Positions 24,261-33,435 of a stretch of DNA of 33,900 nt are shown one piece after another. The notes beneath the pieces were generated by a model, which did no database searches, was not told where the DNA came from, and was given only the letters and a program-made list of their open reading frames with translations. This stretch comes from Candidatus Thermoplasmatota archaeon (GTDB lineage Archaea > Thermoplasmatota > E2 > DHVEG-1): the NCBI GenBank assembly GCA_038884455.1, contig JAWABU010000018.1, positions 1 through 33,900 on the forward strand, read 5' to 3'. Made by a program: the position numbers and the translations under genes. Within the stretch, counting starts at the first letter, position 1; the number at the start of each line of letters is the position of its first letter.

Positions 24261-26175
24261 TATTATAAAGAAATGTGTTTTGATAATAAGTAGCTTGTTG
24301 TTCTTTGCAGCGTTAAACTCTGTAACCTTGTCAACGAAAATTACAGCGCTGCCCGAGACAGTATCTTTAGATCAAGAATCATCAAATATAGATTGGTGGC
24401 CCATGTTTCACCATGATGCACGCCATACCGGAAGTTCACAATCCAACGCTCCAAACACGAATCATTCGATATGGAAACTATCTCTTGAAAAAGAAATTAC
24501 TTCAGCGATCACGATTTTTGAAAATAAAATCTACTTGGGATCAGTAGACAAAAAAGTATATTGCATTGATGCTCTCGGTGACGGCAGTGGGGCAACAAAG
24601 ATTATTTGGACTTTTTTAACCAACGGAATTATACGATCGACGCCAGCAATTGCTAACGGAAAACTGTATGTCGGCTCCGAGGATAAATATCTATACTGTC
24701 TTGATGCAACAGGAAACGACAACGGAACCACAACACTTTTCTGGAAGTATCAATGTGGGGACAGTATCGTTTCCTCACCAGTGGTCACAGATAGATTTGT
24801 TTTTATTGGATCATCAGATAAAAAAATATACTGTTTTAATGCAACAACCGGCGATATTGTATGGAGTTACCAAACAGGTGGAAATATTAAGTCATCACCA
24901 GCTGTTGATAATGATCGTTTAATCGTTTTAGCAGACAATAAACGATTGTTTTGTTTTGATGCTGATCCTTCAGACGGAATTGATGAAGGAGTTGATGATC
25001 CCGATAATGCATCATATGATCTTATTTGGAGAAAAACACTGAGTGTAACCATTTTTTCTGCAGAACCATCACCGATTATTTATAATGAAAAAATATATCT
25101 TGGAACTGGATTTCGATTGTTTTCATTTGATCTACAAACAGGAAATATCCTCTGGCAGGTCACTGATTTACCAATCACCATAACACGAACCCCGACAATC
25201 TACCAGAATAGATTATATGTTACAACATTTTCTGATAAAAATCAGACACTTTGTTTTGATTCAGATCCTTTTGATGATGGTATCGATGAGGGAATACCTG
25301 ATCCGGAAGAATGCGAATACGATCTTATCTGGATTTATGATACTCAAACTGGAAATACCGTCATGTCATCTCCCATTAGTGCAGATGGTAAAATATATTT
25401 TGGTTCCAGAGATTCTTTTATGTATTGTTTGAACGCATCAGACAAGTCTTTAATTTGGAAATATAAAACAAAAGATCCAATTGAAACATCATCTCCAGCA
25501 ATTGCACAAAAAGTACTGGTTTTTAGTTCAAATACTACTCTTTATTGTTTTGCAGATAACAGCCCCCCATACAAGCCCCAAACACCAGGAGGACCAACTA
25601 TAGGTTTTACGAATTATGAGTATCAATACACCGCGAGTACTGAAGATCCTGATCATGATCAACTTTGGTATAATTTTTCATGGGGTGACGGTACCTCCAG
25701 TGGTTGGATTGGCCCTGTTGCTCAAAACACACCGATCTCAGCAACTCATTCTTGGAAAAATCCTGGAACATTCTATGTACGGGCAAAAGCAAAAGATCAA
25801 TATGAAACAAGTCAGAGCTCTGAACGGTTAAAAGTAATCATTGTAGATCCTCCGAATTTAAACATTGATTCAGTTACTGGCGGTAAAGGTGTTTCAATAA
25901 ACATCAATAACACAGGTAATGGCCCTGCTACTAATGTAACAGTCTCCATCCATATAACCGGGGGTGTTTTTGTTTACCCAAGAAATACCTCAATATTTTT
26001 GAATATGATTGGATCGCATGAAGAAATAGATGTCATAGTATCAATCTTTGGGTTTGGCTTAGGATTATGTACACCATTACCGATCATAACTATAACGGTA
26101 ACTTGTGATCAAGGAATCACGACTAATAAAACAGTAAATGCGCAGATATTATTCAATACAGTTCGTATAAAATGA
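24256..26175 (+). CDS. Secreted PQQ-type beta-propeller protein
   Basis: An exported protein of about 636-639 residues. The signal peptide (KKCVLIISSLLFFAALNS) leads into the motif WWPMFHHDARHTGSSQS, shared with the propeller at 19385. A PQQ-like propeller runs to about 435, with blade loops such as DATGNDNGTTTLFWKY. Two longer acidic inserts in the propeller (near 240 and 345, DSDPFDDGIDEGIPDPEE) replace the short calcium-like loop. A PKD-like domain (about 440-530) and the shared C-terminal domain (about 534-639, INNTGNGPATNVTVSI, ending LFNTVRIK) follow. The start is uncertain: GTG at 24256 lies inside the ribosome binding site, and the best-placed codon is ATA at 24265. Its stop overlaps the next gene's ATG (ATGA), so translation is coupled. 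Confidence 0.85.
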   Translation: MIIIKKCVLIISSLLFFAALNSVTLSTKITALPETVSLDQESSNIDWWPMFHHDARHTGSSQSNAPNTNHSIWKLSLEKEITSAITIFENKIYLGSVDKKVYCIDALGDGSGATKIIWTFLTNGIIRSTPAIANGKLYVGSEDKYLYCLDATGNDNGTTTLFWKYQCGDSIVSSPVVTDRFVFIGSSDKKIYCFNATTGDIVWSYQTGGNIKSSPAVDNDRLIVLADNKRLFCFDADPSDGIDEGVDDPDNASYDLIWRKTLSVTIFSAEPSPIIYNEKIYLGTGFRLFSFDLQTGNILWQVTDLPITITRTPTIYQNRLYVTTFSDKNQTLCFDSDPFDDGIDEGIPDPEECEYDLIWIYDTQTGNTVMSSPISADGKIYFGSRDSFMYCLNASDKSLIWKYKTKDPIETSSPAIAQKVLVFSSNTTLYCFADNSPPYKPQTPGGPTIGFTNYEYQYTASTEDPDHDQLWYNFSWGDGTSSGWIGPVAQNTPISATHSWKNPGTFYVRAKAKDQYETSQSSERLKVIIVDPPNLNIDSVTGGKGVSININNTGNGPATNVTVSIHITGGVFVYPRNTSIFLNMIGSHEEIDVIVSIFGFGLGLCTPLPIITITVTCDQGITTNKTVNAQILFNTVRIK

Positions 26176-27866
26176 ATATGAGACTCTCAAAACGTTCTAG
26201 AATCCGTTCGGAAACAAAACTCAGGTCATACCAAACATTAAAAGTATTTTTCATAATTTCATTACTTACTCTAATAAGTATTCATTCCTGTGAAGTTTTA
26301 ATAACTATACAAGGTCAATTATGTACTCTAGAATCACTAAGCAGCAAACAACAAGATCTTATCTATGAATCAACAAGTAATCAATGTTATTATCTACGTG
26401 ATGATGATCCTATTCCCGGTCAACATTCCCGGCTCGATTTTGGCCTCCTATTACAACAACCCCCTGAGACAAACGAGCGAACTGAATGTCATACATTTAT
26501 AATCTTTAAATTCACAGAAAATGAGACACATCAACCAACAACCATATCAAATATATATTACCATATCTGGCAACATAAACCTGATGAATGGTCATATAAG
26601 CTTTTCGGCCTGGGATATAGTACCTTACCAAGCTTTGATACATCGATGAATGAATCAATCGGTATTAATACCGACAAGTACCATTGTATGTTTCGTAACT
26701 ATCGTCTCATCACAGCACTACAATATACTAATTCTACGATAGCTCAATTCTCAAACGATACTATCTACAACTTTTTTCTCAAAATGGTAGGTATCGGGCC
26801 GAAAATCATTTGTTACCCAGATCAGTATTCATTCGTAATCTTCAACGTAGATAATAACGAAACACTCAGATTACTTGATTCAGATTCAGACAGACTCAAT
26901 GATTATGAAGAATTATTTGTTTATTGTACTAATCCATATGACTTAGATACCGACAATGATAGTGCAACCGACTATGAAGAAGTACAAGCAAATACTCATG
27001 GATTTATAAACAGCAATCCAAATAACCCAACAGATACAACTCTGTTTCGGCTCATTAATGTTACTGTTGAAACGAGCACGATGGGATACTGCGGAAGGAA
27101 TCTTGAATTCTATGGATATGCATCCGGAGGAATATCATCAGAATATCGCTGGTTGTGGGATTTCGGCGATGGAACCACATCAAATCAACAAAATCCAATT
27201 CATTGTTATTTAAACCCTGGAAATTATACAGTAAGACTCCTCGTTCGAGATCTTGTTGGAAATCAAGGAAACGATACTGCAGTTATAATAATATATCGTC
27301 AGTTGACAGTTACTGCAGGTGGTCCATATACTGGTATTGTTACCATGCCAATTGAGCTACATGGATCTGTAACTGGAGGGAAACCTCCATATGCGTATCA
27401 GTGGGATTTCGGCGATGGAACCACATCAATTGAAGAAAAACCAACACCCCGCTACTCAAAGAGCGGAACATACACAATCCTCTTTACAGTTACAGATTCT
27501 GGAGACCAACAACAGATATGCACGAATTATACATCTATCACTATAGATGATCATCCATTACGATTCCAGATCAAACCAAGAGGTTTTGGAATAACCCTAT
27601 TATGTTATAATATTGGATCCTGGAATCTCACGCATATTACTTGTACCATAGCGGTTAATAATGGTTTTATTTATCCAAAAGAGTGTCACAAAAGTTTTAA
27701 CCTTACTAGAAATACTTCAATAAAAATAGTACTACCAATTCTTGGTTTAGGAAAATTTGATGCAGTAGTTACTATAACACATGAAAAAATTCCTAGCGTA
27801 CAATATTTTCTTAAAGGATACTGCTGTCTTTTTATAACAAGAAATCTAACCATAACATCCACATAA
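26172..27866 (+). CDS. Secreted PKD protein with calcium-binding-type repeats
   Basis: A 564-residue exported protein with a hydrophobic signal or anchor at about 22-45 (VFFIISLLTLISIHSCEVLI). A unique beta-rich domain runs to about 230. An acidic stretch near 235-270 (DSDSDRLNDYEELF, DLDTDNDSATDYEE) looks like thrombospondin-type-3 calcium loops. Two PKD domains follow (about 295-375 and 380-455, each with WDFGDGTTS). The shared C-terminal domain starts near 462 (IKPRGFGITLLCYNIG) and is more diverged than the others, with extra cysteines. It is last of the four-gene plus-strand operon. Its ATG overlaps the stop of the propeller gene. The two PKD copies share a long identical DNA stretch (27157-27185 and 27401-27429), suggesting recent exchange. 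Confidence 0.82.
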   Translation: MNMRLSKRSRIRSETKLRSYQTLKVFFIISLLTLISIHSCEVLITIQGQLCTLESLSSKQQDLIYESTSNQCYYLRDDDPIPGQHSRLDFGLLLQQPPETNERTECHTFIIFKFTENETHQPTTISNIYYHIWQHKPDEWSYKLFGLGYSTLPSFDTSMNESIGINTDKYHCMFRNYRLITALQYTNSTIAQFSNDTIYNFFLKMVGIGPKIICYPDQYSFVIFNVDNNETLRLLDSDSDRLNDYEELFVYCTNPYDLDTDNDSATDYEEVQANTHGFINSNPNNPTDTTLFRLINVTVETSTMGYCGRNLEFYGYASGGISSEYRWLWDFGDGTTSNQQNPIHCYLNPGNYTVRLLVRDLVGNQGNDTAVIIIYRQLTVTAGGPYTGIVTMPIELHGSVTGGKPPYAYQWDFGDGTTSIEEKPTPRYSKSGTYTILFTVTDSGDQQQICTNYTSITIDDHPLRFQIKPRGFGITLLCYNIGSWNLTHITCTIAVNNGFIYPKECHKSFNLTRNTSIKIVLPILGLGKFDAVVTITHEKIPSVQYFLKGYCCLFITRNLTITST

Positions 27867-27904
27867 CATAGAGAACAATAATGAAACTAAGAGGCGCTAA
27901 CGGG

Positions 27905-27926
27905 AAGGTGCGCAGAACCTTTTTTA
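27905..27926 (+). terminator. Hairpin followed by T-run
   Basis: AAGGT-GCGCAGA-ACCTT (27905-27921) runs directly into TTTTT. It can end the plus-strand operon and may also be part of the IS200-like element's end. The two uses cannot be separated by eye. Confidence 0.4.
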
Positions 27927-27968
27927 CACCTACGATCCTTGTCAAGATCTAACGAGCGTTGCCGCATC

Positions 27969-28406
27969 TCACTCGGCGGCGAACCCGGGTAACTTTTGCT
28001 GCCGATCATCAAAGACGTGTACCCCATGTCGCTGTTGTTGACTCCGCCAATAGTTAATCGACTTTTCCAAATCGATCAGTCCCGTGGACTCGTGGTGTTC
28101 GTAGCCGCTCCAGAAGCTGCCACGTGGGTAACGCTTACGGAATCCAGGGTGCGCCTCAAACATTTTTCTTGATGTGTAGGACTTGAGGATGATTTCAGCG
28201 TTTTGAATGGAGTGCTGTTTTGGAATGTTTACTTGAAAGTGAATATGATCCTCACTGAAACCGAATTCGCCGTACTGAAAGCCAAGATGTTCCAAGTCGT
28301 GGAACGCTTTGGTGCAAGTATCGATGTGGCTTTGTTTTCTGAAGTTACGGTATCTTTTATGTGTTGAAAACATCATGGTGACCCAGTTGTTTCGTGTGTC
28401 ATGCAT
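27969..28406 (-). CDS. tnpA: IS200/IS605-family Y1 transposase TnpA
   Basis: This is a single-strand transposase of the HUH/Y1 type. From the chosen ATG it has 145 residues, the usual size. The HUH pair is in FSEDHIHFQVNIP, the conserved SYTSRKMFEAHP and GSFWSGYEHHESTG follow, and the nucleophilic tyrosine is in SINYWRSQQ. The frame is open upstream to 28550. I chose 28406 because family members begin near HDTRNNWVTMMFSTHKRYR and because the likely left-end hairpin (28458-28503) lies in the extra upstream part. It seems intact. The stop codon falls inside a GCCGC/GCGGC hairpin. It separates two surface-protein operons, and its base composition differs from theirs, consistent with recent arrival. 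Confidence 0.85.
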   Translation of the reverse strand: MHDTRNNWVTMMFSTHKRYRNFRKQSHIDTCTKAFHDLEHLGFQYGEFGFSEDHIHFQVNIPKQHSIQNAEIILKSYTSRKMFEAHPGFRKRYPRGSFWSGYEHHESTGLIDLEKSINYWRSQQQRHGVHVFDDRQQKLPGFAAE

Positions 28407-28457
28407 TGGCTTTTTATAACTACTGCTACTTATATTTTCCCTACAGAATTTTTCTCC

Positions 28458-28503
28458 TGTCGCACCTTTCATAGACAGGCGAACACGTCTGCCGCGTGCG
28501 ACA
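28458..28503. repeat. Nested hairpin upstream of tnpA (probable IS end)
   Basis: The outer stem TGTCGCAC/GTGCGACA is a perfect 8 bases. The inner stem CAGGCG/CGTCTG has an AACA loop and one G-T pair. Its position just before the transposase start fits the left-end imperfect palindrome that TnpA enzymes bind. Confidence 0.55.
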
Positions 28504-28626
28504 AAAAACAGATACGGTTTAACTGGAGAAAAAGAGATGCGGCTTTTCATCTGCGGGTTCTACGCTGTCGCTCCGAACTATGCAGTATCCTCAGCCGCAG
28601 TTAATGAGAGGAAAATTTAAATATTT

Positions 28627-31377
28627 TTATTCAAGAATTATTGTTTTGAATTTAATTTTTACATTAACCTCCTTTTCAATTTCAATATTTTGATCACATA
28701 AAATTTTTATTCGTATTTTTGGTAACGGTTTGATTAATATACCAAAACCAATTCCAAAGACATTGACATTAATATTTTCTGTTTCACCAATAGATAATTT
28801 ACTGATTTTGTCATTTACTTTACGAGGGGTAACATATAATCCTCCGATGATTTCAATATTATATGAAATATTTGTTGCAATATTATCGCCTGTATTTGTT
28901 ATGGAAACTGTAAATCCTGTTCCGCCTTCAAATGAAATCTCAAATGCAGGTTGATGACTAAGTATCGTAATAGTTAAAGCTGGGGACCAGTCACTTTGTG
29001 CTTGGCGGGTATCTTTTGCTTTAACTTTCACTTCGTAGGTACCAGCATTATTCCAACTATGGGTTGAATAATTATTTGAAATCCAACCACTAAAAGTACC
29101 ATCTGCAAATGAGAAATTATAAAGTACTTGATCACCATCAGGATCAGTAACTGCTGCAGTGGTGAAAGTATATGCAATTTTTACTTCACCATTTGTTGGT
29201 CCTATTGGTACTGAAGGGGTAGGCGGGGGTAAATTTTCATTTCCTGTAATAATTACAGTTAGGGGATCCGACTCAACACTTAGAACATCATGAGTATCTT
29301 TTGCAGATACTTTGATATCATATGTTCCTGCAGCGATCCACTGATGGCTTACACTTGCATGAGCATTTTGAGCAAATGGACCTATCCATCCACTAAAAGT
29401 GTTATCTCCGAAACTAAAATTATACCAAAGTTGATCATCAGAATTTGGATCAGTTGTTTTTGTTGAGTAAGAATATTCTATATGTGTTAATCCCGCATTT
29501 GGACCTGTTGGTGTTTGCGGTTTATTTGGTGGAATAAGATCATCGGCTATTGCAAGTGTAGGATCACCAAACATCTCATACATCTCTATTGTTTTCAAAT
29601 CAGCAGCTGGATCTGACATACCATTATTGATATAACTAGTAAGTGCTTTACTCCAAACCTGTCCAATTGTAGTGGTCTGTTTTTCTTTGTATGCATTAAA
29701 CACATTTAGACATAAAAGAGTGTCATATCCATTGAGATCTTCTGGTCCAACCATACCAAACGATATTGCTGTTGGAGCAAAGGAAACGATACCGCCGCCA
29801 TTTGGATTTTTTACAAACCGCCATCCGAAACAATTGTCAACTGAAAATTTTCCTACAGAACATGCACTGACAATAACAATTGGTAATTTATTTCCATTTG
29901 TTAAACTTGCAACATTTGCTGAGGTATATGCACCTTGACTGAGTGGTGTTGGTATCCAAAAGCGACTGTTATTATGAGGATGAGTTGACCATAATTGCTC
30001 ACTTCCATGTCCTGAGAAAAAAACAAATCCTGATCCTTGGTTAAGTGAATTTGTGATTTCTTGAACACCTGTCATTGGATAGGTACTGCTAAGTCGTGCA
30101 TTTGTATCCCAGATTTTATCTGATGTAAAATCAGTCATTATCTGAAGAGCAGCTTTGTTGGCTTCTTCTCCTTCATTCCATCCCCATATATCTTCAGGAA
30201 CATCTGGGGGACAAAACGAATCGCCACCGATGACTATCATTTTTTTGAACCACGACTGTTTATATGCTTTTGCTGTTTCATATTGTATAATTTTATTCAC
30301 ACAATCTGTTACTTCGGATTGTTGAACACATGCAAGTCTTCCTATTGCAATATCTGGGTAAAGATCAATCTCATCGGTGTCATGAGTACTGCCCCAATCG
30401 TATTCACCAAAAACACTGTTGTTATTAGTATCCCAAGAAGAAAAACCGTTGGTGTTATTATAAATATCTGCATAATACACATCGGTATATATAATTTCAT
30501 TTTGATATGGATCTGCACCTTCAACATGAATATGTGATCGTCGAGCAGGTACTTGATTGATTCCTCCGACTAAAAGAACATCAGTTGTACCCCAATTTTC
30601 TATTGAATTTTTTATGAAATATTTAATTTTTTCTTGATTGTCACGACCTTGTACCTGGAAATAATCACCATTGTAGATTTCATTAAGGGTGATGATTTTT
30701 GTCGGAATGTTCCGTACAGTTGTTTTATGATTTAATAATGGTGTTAATGCACTAATAAATGCATCTGGAGAGATGATGATGAATTTATACTCTGGTTCTG
30801 TCGGTCGAGGTTGTGTTTTTGGAAGGAGATAATTAACATTAATTTCAATGGATTGTGCATAATTGATCGTATTCGTTTCAGGTGTATATTGTATTGGAAA
30901 GAGCTGTATACTCAGGATCATTCGCCGTTGATTATTTTCATCAAGCCCCATACCGAGATGATATTTAAACCAGGTCTTGATTGTTTGAGGTGTATCGAAT
31001 TGGGCATGTGTCGAAAATGTTCCATCTTTTGCTATAGGATAGGATGCAACAGGTAATTTATGAGAAAGTTGTCGTGAATGTACATTGTTTGGCGTGCAAG
31101 TAACATCTGTTATTACCGTTCCAACTGGAAAAGTAAATGTCTCTACCTTCATAGGTACTTGATAAAAACCAGGTTTGCTGAAAATTGTATTTGTTCCATC
31201 GAGATCAAGAGTTACAGTTTTGGATTGTGTAGTAATAGCTAAATTTGAAAAAACACAGGTTCGATGCTCAGAATCGTTCAAAGTAGTTAATTGCCGAGCA
31301 AGTCCGACTCCAGAGGATAAAATAAATCCGATGATTATTAAAGGTATTATTTTATTTAAATTGTTTCTTTTATTCAT
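28627..31377 (-). CDS. Secreted gingipain-type (C25) cysteine peptidase with PKD domains
   Basis: A 916-residue exported protein. After the signal peptide (about 10-28, IIPLIIIGFILSSGVGLA) comes a propeptide-like region, then a C25 peptidase domain at about 195-615. The expected catalytic dyad is visible: H457 in FFSGHGSEQ and C506 in VSACSVGKF. GDPTLAIAD closes the domain, as in this family. Two PKD-like domains follow (about 617-710 and 715-803, DPDGDQVLYNF). The shared C-terminal domain (about 809-916, ITNTGDNIATNISYNI) ends the protein. It is second in a minus-strand operon, 15 bases after its partner's stop, with GGAAGTGAT as binding site. C25 members include secreted proteases and the PorU sortase of the type IX system, so processing of neighbouring surface proteins is possible but inferred. 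Confidence 0.9.
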   Translation of the reverse strand: MNKRNNLNKIIPLIIIGFILSSGVGLARQLTTLNDSEHRTCVFSNLAITTQSKTVTLDLDGTNTIFSKPGFYQVPMKVETFTFPVGTVITDVTCTPNNVHSRQLSHKLPVASYPIAKDGTFSTHAQFDTPQTIKTWFKYHLGMGLDENNQRRMILSIQLFPIQYTPETNTINYAQSIEINVNYLLPKTQPRPTEPEYKFIIISPDAFISALTPLLNHKTTVRNIPTKIITLNEIYNGDYFQVQGRDNQEKIKYFIKNSIENWGTTDVLLVGGINQVPARRSHIHVEGADPYQNEIIYTDVYYADIYNNTNGFSSWDTNNNSVFGEYDWGSTHDTDEIDLYPDIAIGRLACVQQSEVTDCVNKIIQYETAKAYKQSWFKKMIVIGGDSFCPPDVPEDIWGWNEGEEANKAALQIMTDFTSDKIWDTNARLSSTYPMTGVQEITNSLNQGSGFVFFSGHGSEQLWSTHPHNNSRFWIPTPLSQGAYTSANVASLTNGNKLPIVIVSACSVGKFSVDNCFGWRFVKNPNGGGIVSFAPTAISFGMVGPEDLNGYDTLLCLNVFNAYKEKQTTTIGQVWSKALTSYINNGMSDPAADLKTIEMYEMFGDPTLAIADDLIPPNKPQTPTGPNAGLTHIEYSYSTKTTDPNSDDQLWYNFSFGDNTFSGWIGPFAQNAHASVSHQWIAAGTYDIKVSAKDTHDVLSVESDPLTVIITGNENLPPPTPSVPIGPTNGEVKIAYTFTTAAVTDPDGDQVLYNFSFADGTFSGWISNNYSTHSWNNAGTYEVKVKAKDTRQAQSDWSPALTITILSHQPAFEISFEGGTGFTVSITNTGDNIATNISYNIEIIGGLYVTPRKVNDKISKLSIGETENINVNVFGIGFGILIKPLPKIRIKILCDQNIEIEKEVNVKIKFKTIILE

Positions 31378-31392
31378 TTTTTATCACTTCCT

Positions 31393-33435
31393 TCAAACAA
31401 CTCCTAATATAATGACATATTTTCCTAAAACAAGGCCAACAGCCTTTTTAGAAAGAGTATCTACATTAATAGAGATGTCAATTTTGCCGAGACCTCGTAT
31501 TTGTGGATCGGTTTTTACAATTATTTCACTATAAGGATCTAAACTTGGTATACTTTCACTTTTTGAAGAGGCTATATTTTTAAAAATTCCTCCTGTGACA
31601 TCAATACTCCAATTAATATTGTATACTGCATCGCTACCACTATTTTCAATAATTACACTAACTGTATTAATGCCCCCATTGATTTCTTTTATTTTGAGCT
31701 TTTGAACCGGTGGATTTGAATTTGTCACATACACAATTTGGACTGGAGACCATTCACTGATTGCACCATAGTGATCTTTTGATCGTACATGAACTGAATA
31801 TATTCCTTCGGTTGGCCATAAATTGGTTGTTTGAATGACTTGGCCTGAAGCTATCTCAGAGGTCCAATCTCCTATTTGATTTCCCCAGTCCCATTGATAT
31901 GCTACAGCATCTCCATTAGGATCATTTGATTTTGTTGAATATGTATATATTTGACCAACGATCCCTTGTGTTGGTCCATTTGGTTTTTCTGGAGTTGTTG
32001 GCGGATCGTTGACAAGTACAGAAAGCGGTTCAGATAAACTACTGTAAAAACTATTATCTCTTACTTGTAGTGTTACAGAATAAATTCCTCCTGTTTGCCA
32101 GGTATATATCATTTGTGCTAATTTTCCTGATGCAACTGGTCCGATTTCAATATGGTCAGAACCAAAAGACCAGAGATACCATAAATGATGTTTTTGTGGG
32201 TGGATAAAAGTTGATGAGTATACTCCCACTTGTCCTGTGCGCAGTGTAGCAGGCCCTAAAAATAAAGGTTTTATCGGGGAATCAATTTTTATTAGCCATA
32301 TGTCTCCTGCGAGTCCCGTTGAAAAAGTTGTACCAATTGCACAATAACCATCCAGTGTTTGGATTATATCAAAACCATAATCGTCTGACATTTCCCCACC
32401 AAAAACCATGCTATATTCTTCAGATCCAAGTATATCTGTCTTTACAATCCAAAATTGATTTAATCCAGTAGTGTTTGATCCTTTTACACCAATTAATAGA
32501 AAATCACCTTCAACCGTTTGTTTAATATTGTAAAATTCACTATTTATCTCATCTTCACCGAATATTTTTTCAAATTGTTTTTCTCCATTTCGTTCAATTT
32601 TTATAAAAATTCCTTTATAATAATTATTTATTTTTGTAGTTCCAGCAATTGCATATCCTCCATCTTGTGTGATCTGAATTGATCTACCTATATCATAATT
32701 ATCATTTCCGTATGTTTTGCTTATTTGAACAGAACCCTGTTCATCGGTTTTTAAAAACCATATCTCTCCTAAACGTATTGGGGAGAATAATTCTCCAACA
32801 ATTATATATCCATTATCTGAAGTTTGTTTTACATCATAGCCAATATCAAGATCAGTTGATCCATAAAATTTGTTCCATTTTCGATTTCCATTTGCATCAA
32901 GTTTAAGAAGGAAAGCATCATTTGTACCAGTTGAATAACCTGTAACAATGAAACCTCTATCATAGGTTTGTTGAAGTGAGCGTCCATCATCATATCCTGA
33001 TAAATCATAAGTTTTGAAAAATAAGGTTTCTCCATTATTATTTATTTTTAAAAATAAGACATCACCATTAACATTACCATAAGATGTTGTTGAACCGATA
33101 ATTGCATAATTTTGGTCTATTGTTTCGATTACAGCATATGCATAGTCTTCATTAGGACCACCAAAGGTTGTATTCCATTGTTCATTTCCATTATGATCTG
33201 TTTTAATTATAATAATATCAGTATCGCCTACATTTGTTGATGTTGTAGTACCAACAAGGACATATCCACCATCAGTTGCTTGTATAATTGAATAACCAAC
33301 ATCAGATCCCGTCCCTCCAAAATTTTTTTCCCAGAGAATATTATTTGTTGGTGTTGGTTGTCTGGTTGCTGGTAGACTAGATATTGTCGATAATAACATG
33401 TTTATTAAAATTATTCCAATACATAGTTTTTTCAT
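31393..33435 (-). CDS. Secreted seven-repeat beta-propeller protein
   Basis: A 680-residue exported protein with a signal peptide at about 1-22 (LCIGIILINMLLSTISS). Seven repeats of about 50 residues (35-390) follow the pattern (D/Y)G.SI.QT.DGGY...G(T/S)T, then D.....K.(D/N)..G. Examples are GYSIIQATDGGYVLVG and GRSIQITQDGGYAIAG. Seven copies suggest a seven-bladed propeller. Two PKD/Ig-like domains (about 395-480 and 485-572, DPNGDAVAYQWDWGN) precede the shared C-terminal domain (about 578-680, IENSGSDAVYNINWSI). No catalytic motif is seen, so a binding or structural surface role is likely. GAGGTGA 5 bases before the ATG is a strong binding site. The C25 peptidase gene follows 15 bases after the stop, so the two are probably made together. 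Confidence 0.87.
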   Translation of the reverse strand: MKKLCIGIILINMLLSTISSLPATRQPTPTNNILWEKNFGGTGSDVGYSIIQATDGGYVLVGTTTSTNVGDTDIIIIKTDHNGNEQWNTTFGGPNEDYAYAVIETIDQNYAIIGSTTSYGNVNGDVLFLKINNNGETLFFKTYDLSGYDDGRSLQQTYDRGFIVTGYSTGTNDAFLLKLDANGNRKWNKFYGSTDLDIGYDVKQTSDNGYIIVGELFSPIRLGEIWFLKTDEQGSVQISKTYGNDNYDIGRSIQITQDGGYAIAGTTKINNYYKGIFIKIERNGEKQFEKIFGEDEINSEFYNIKQTVEGDFLLIGVKGSNTTGLNQFWIVKTDILGSEEYSMVFGGEMSDDYGFDIIQTLDGYCAIGTTFSTGLAGDIWLIKIDSPIKPLFLGPATLRTGQVGVYSSTFIHPQKHHLWYLWSFGSDHIEIGPVASGKLAQMIYTWQTGGIYSVTLQVRDNSFYSSLSEPLSVLVNDPPTTPEKPNGPTQGIVGQIYTYSTKSNDPNGDAVAYQWDWGNQIGDWTSEIASGQVIQTTNLWPTEGIYSVHVRSKDHYGAISEWSPVQIVYVTNSNPPVQKLKIKEINGGINTVSVIIENSGSDAVYNINWSIDVTGGIFKNIASSKSESIPSLDPYSEIIVKTDPQIRGLGKIDISINVDTLSKKAVGLVLGKYVIILGVV

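Larger units (their letters stand above)
27905..28600 (-). mobile_element. IS200/IS605-type insertion sequence (approximate limits)
   Basis: The segment carries a Y1 transposase, is visibly richer in G+C than its flanks and is bordered by hairpins. On the transposase's upstream side, TGTCGCAC and GTGCGACA (28458-28503) enclose a second small stem (CAGGCG-AACA-CGTCTG). Further out, GCGGCT (28539) pairs with AGCCGC (28593). On its downstream side are GCCGC...GCGGC (27961-27980) and the 27905 hairpin. Such subterminal hairpins are typical of this group. No tnpB partner is present. Exact ends cannot be fixed because these elements make no target duplication. Confidence 0.65.

Noticed and set aside
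15511-26175. PQQ-dependent dehydrogenase activity for the propeller proteins
   Set aside because: The blades are only PQQ-like repeats. No PQQ/calcium catalytic residues, disulfide ring motif or heme site are visible, so a binding or structural role is more likely.
28407-28550. N-terminal extension of the Y1 transposase
   Set aside because: The family begins near 28406, and the upstream stretch contains a nested hairpin that fits an element end rather than coding sequence.
28627-31377. Calling the C25 peptidase a PorU sortase and the locus a type IX secretion system
   Set aside because: No other type IX components are present, and archaea lack the outer membrane that system spans. Only the loose analogy of C25 peptidase plus shared C-terminal domain remains.
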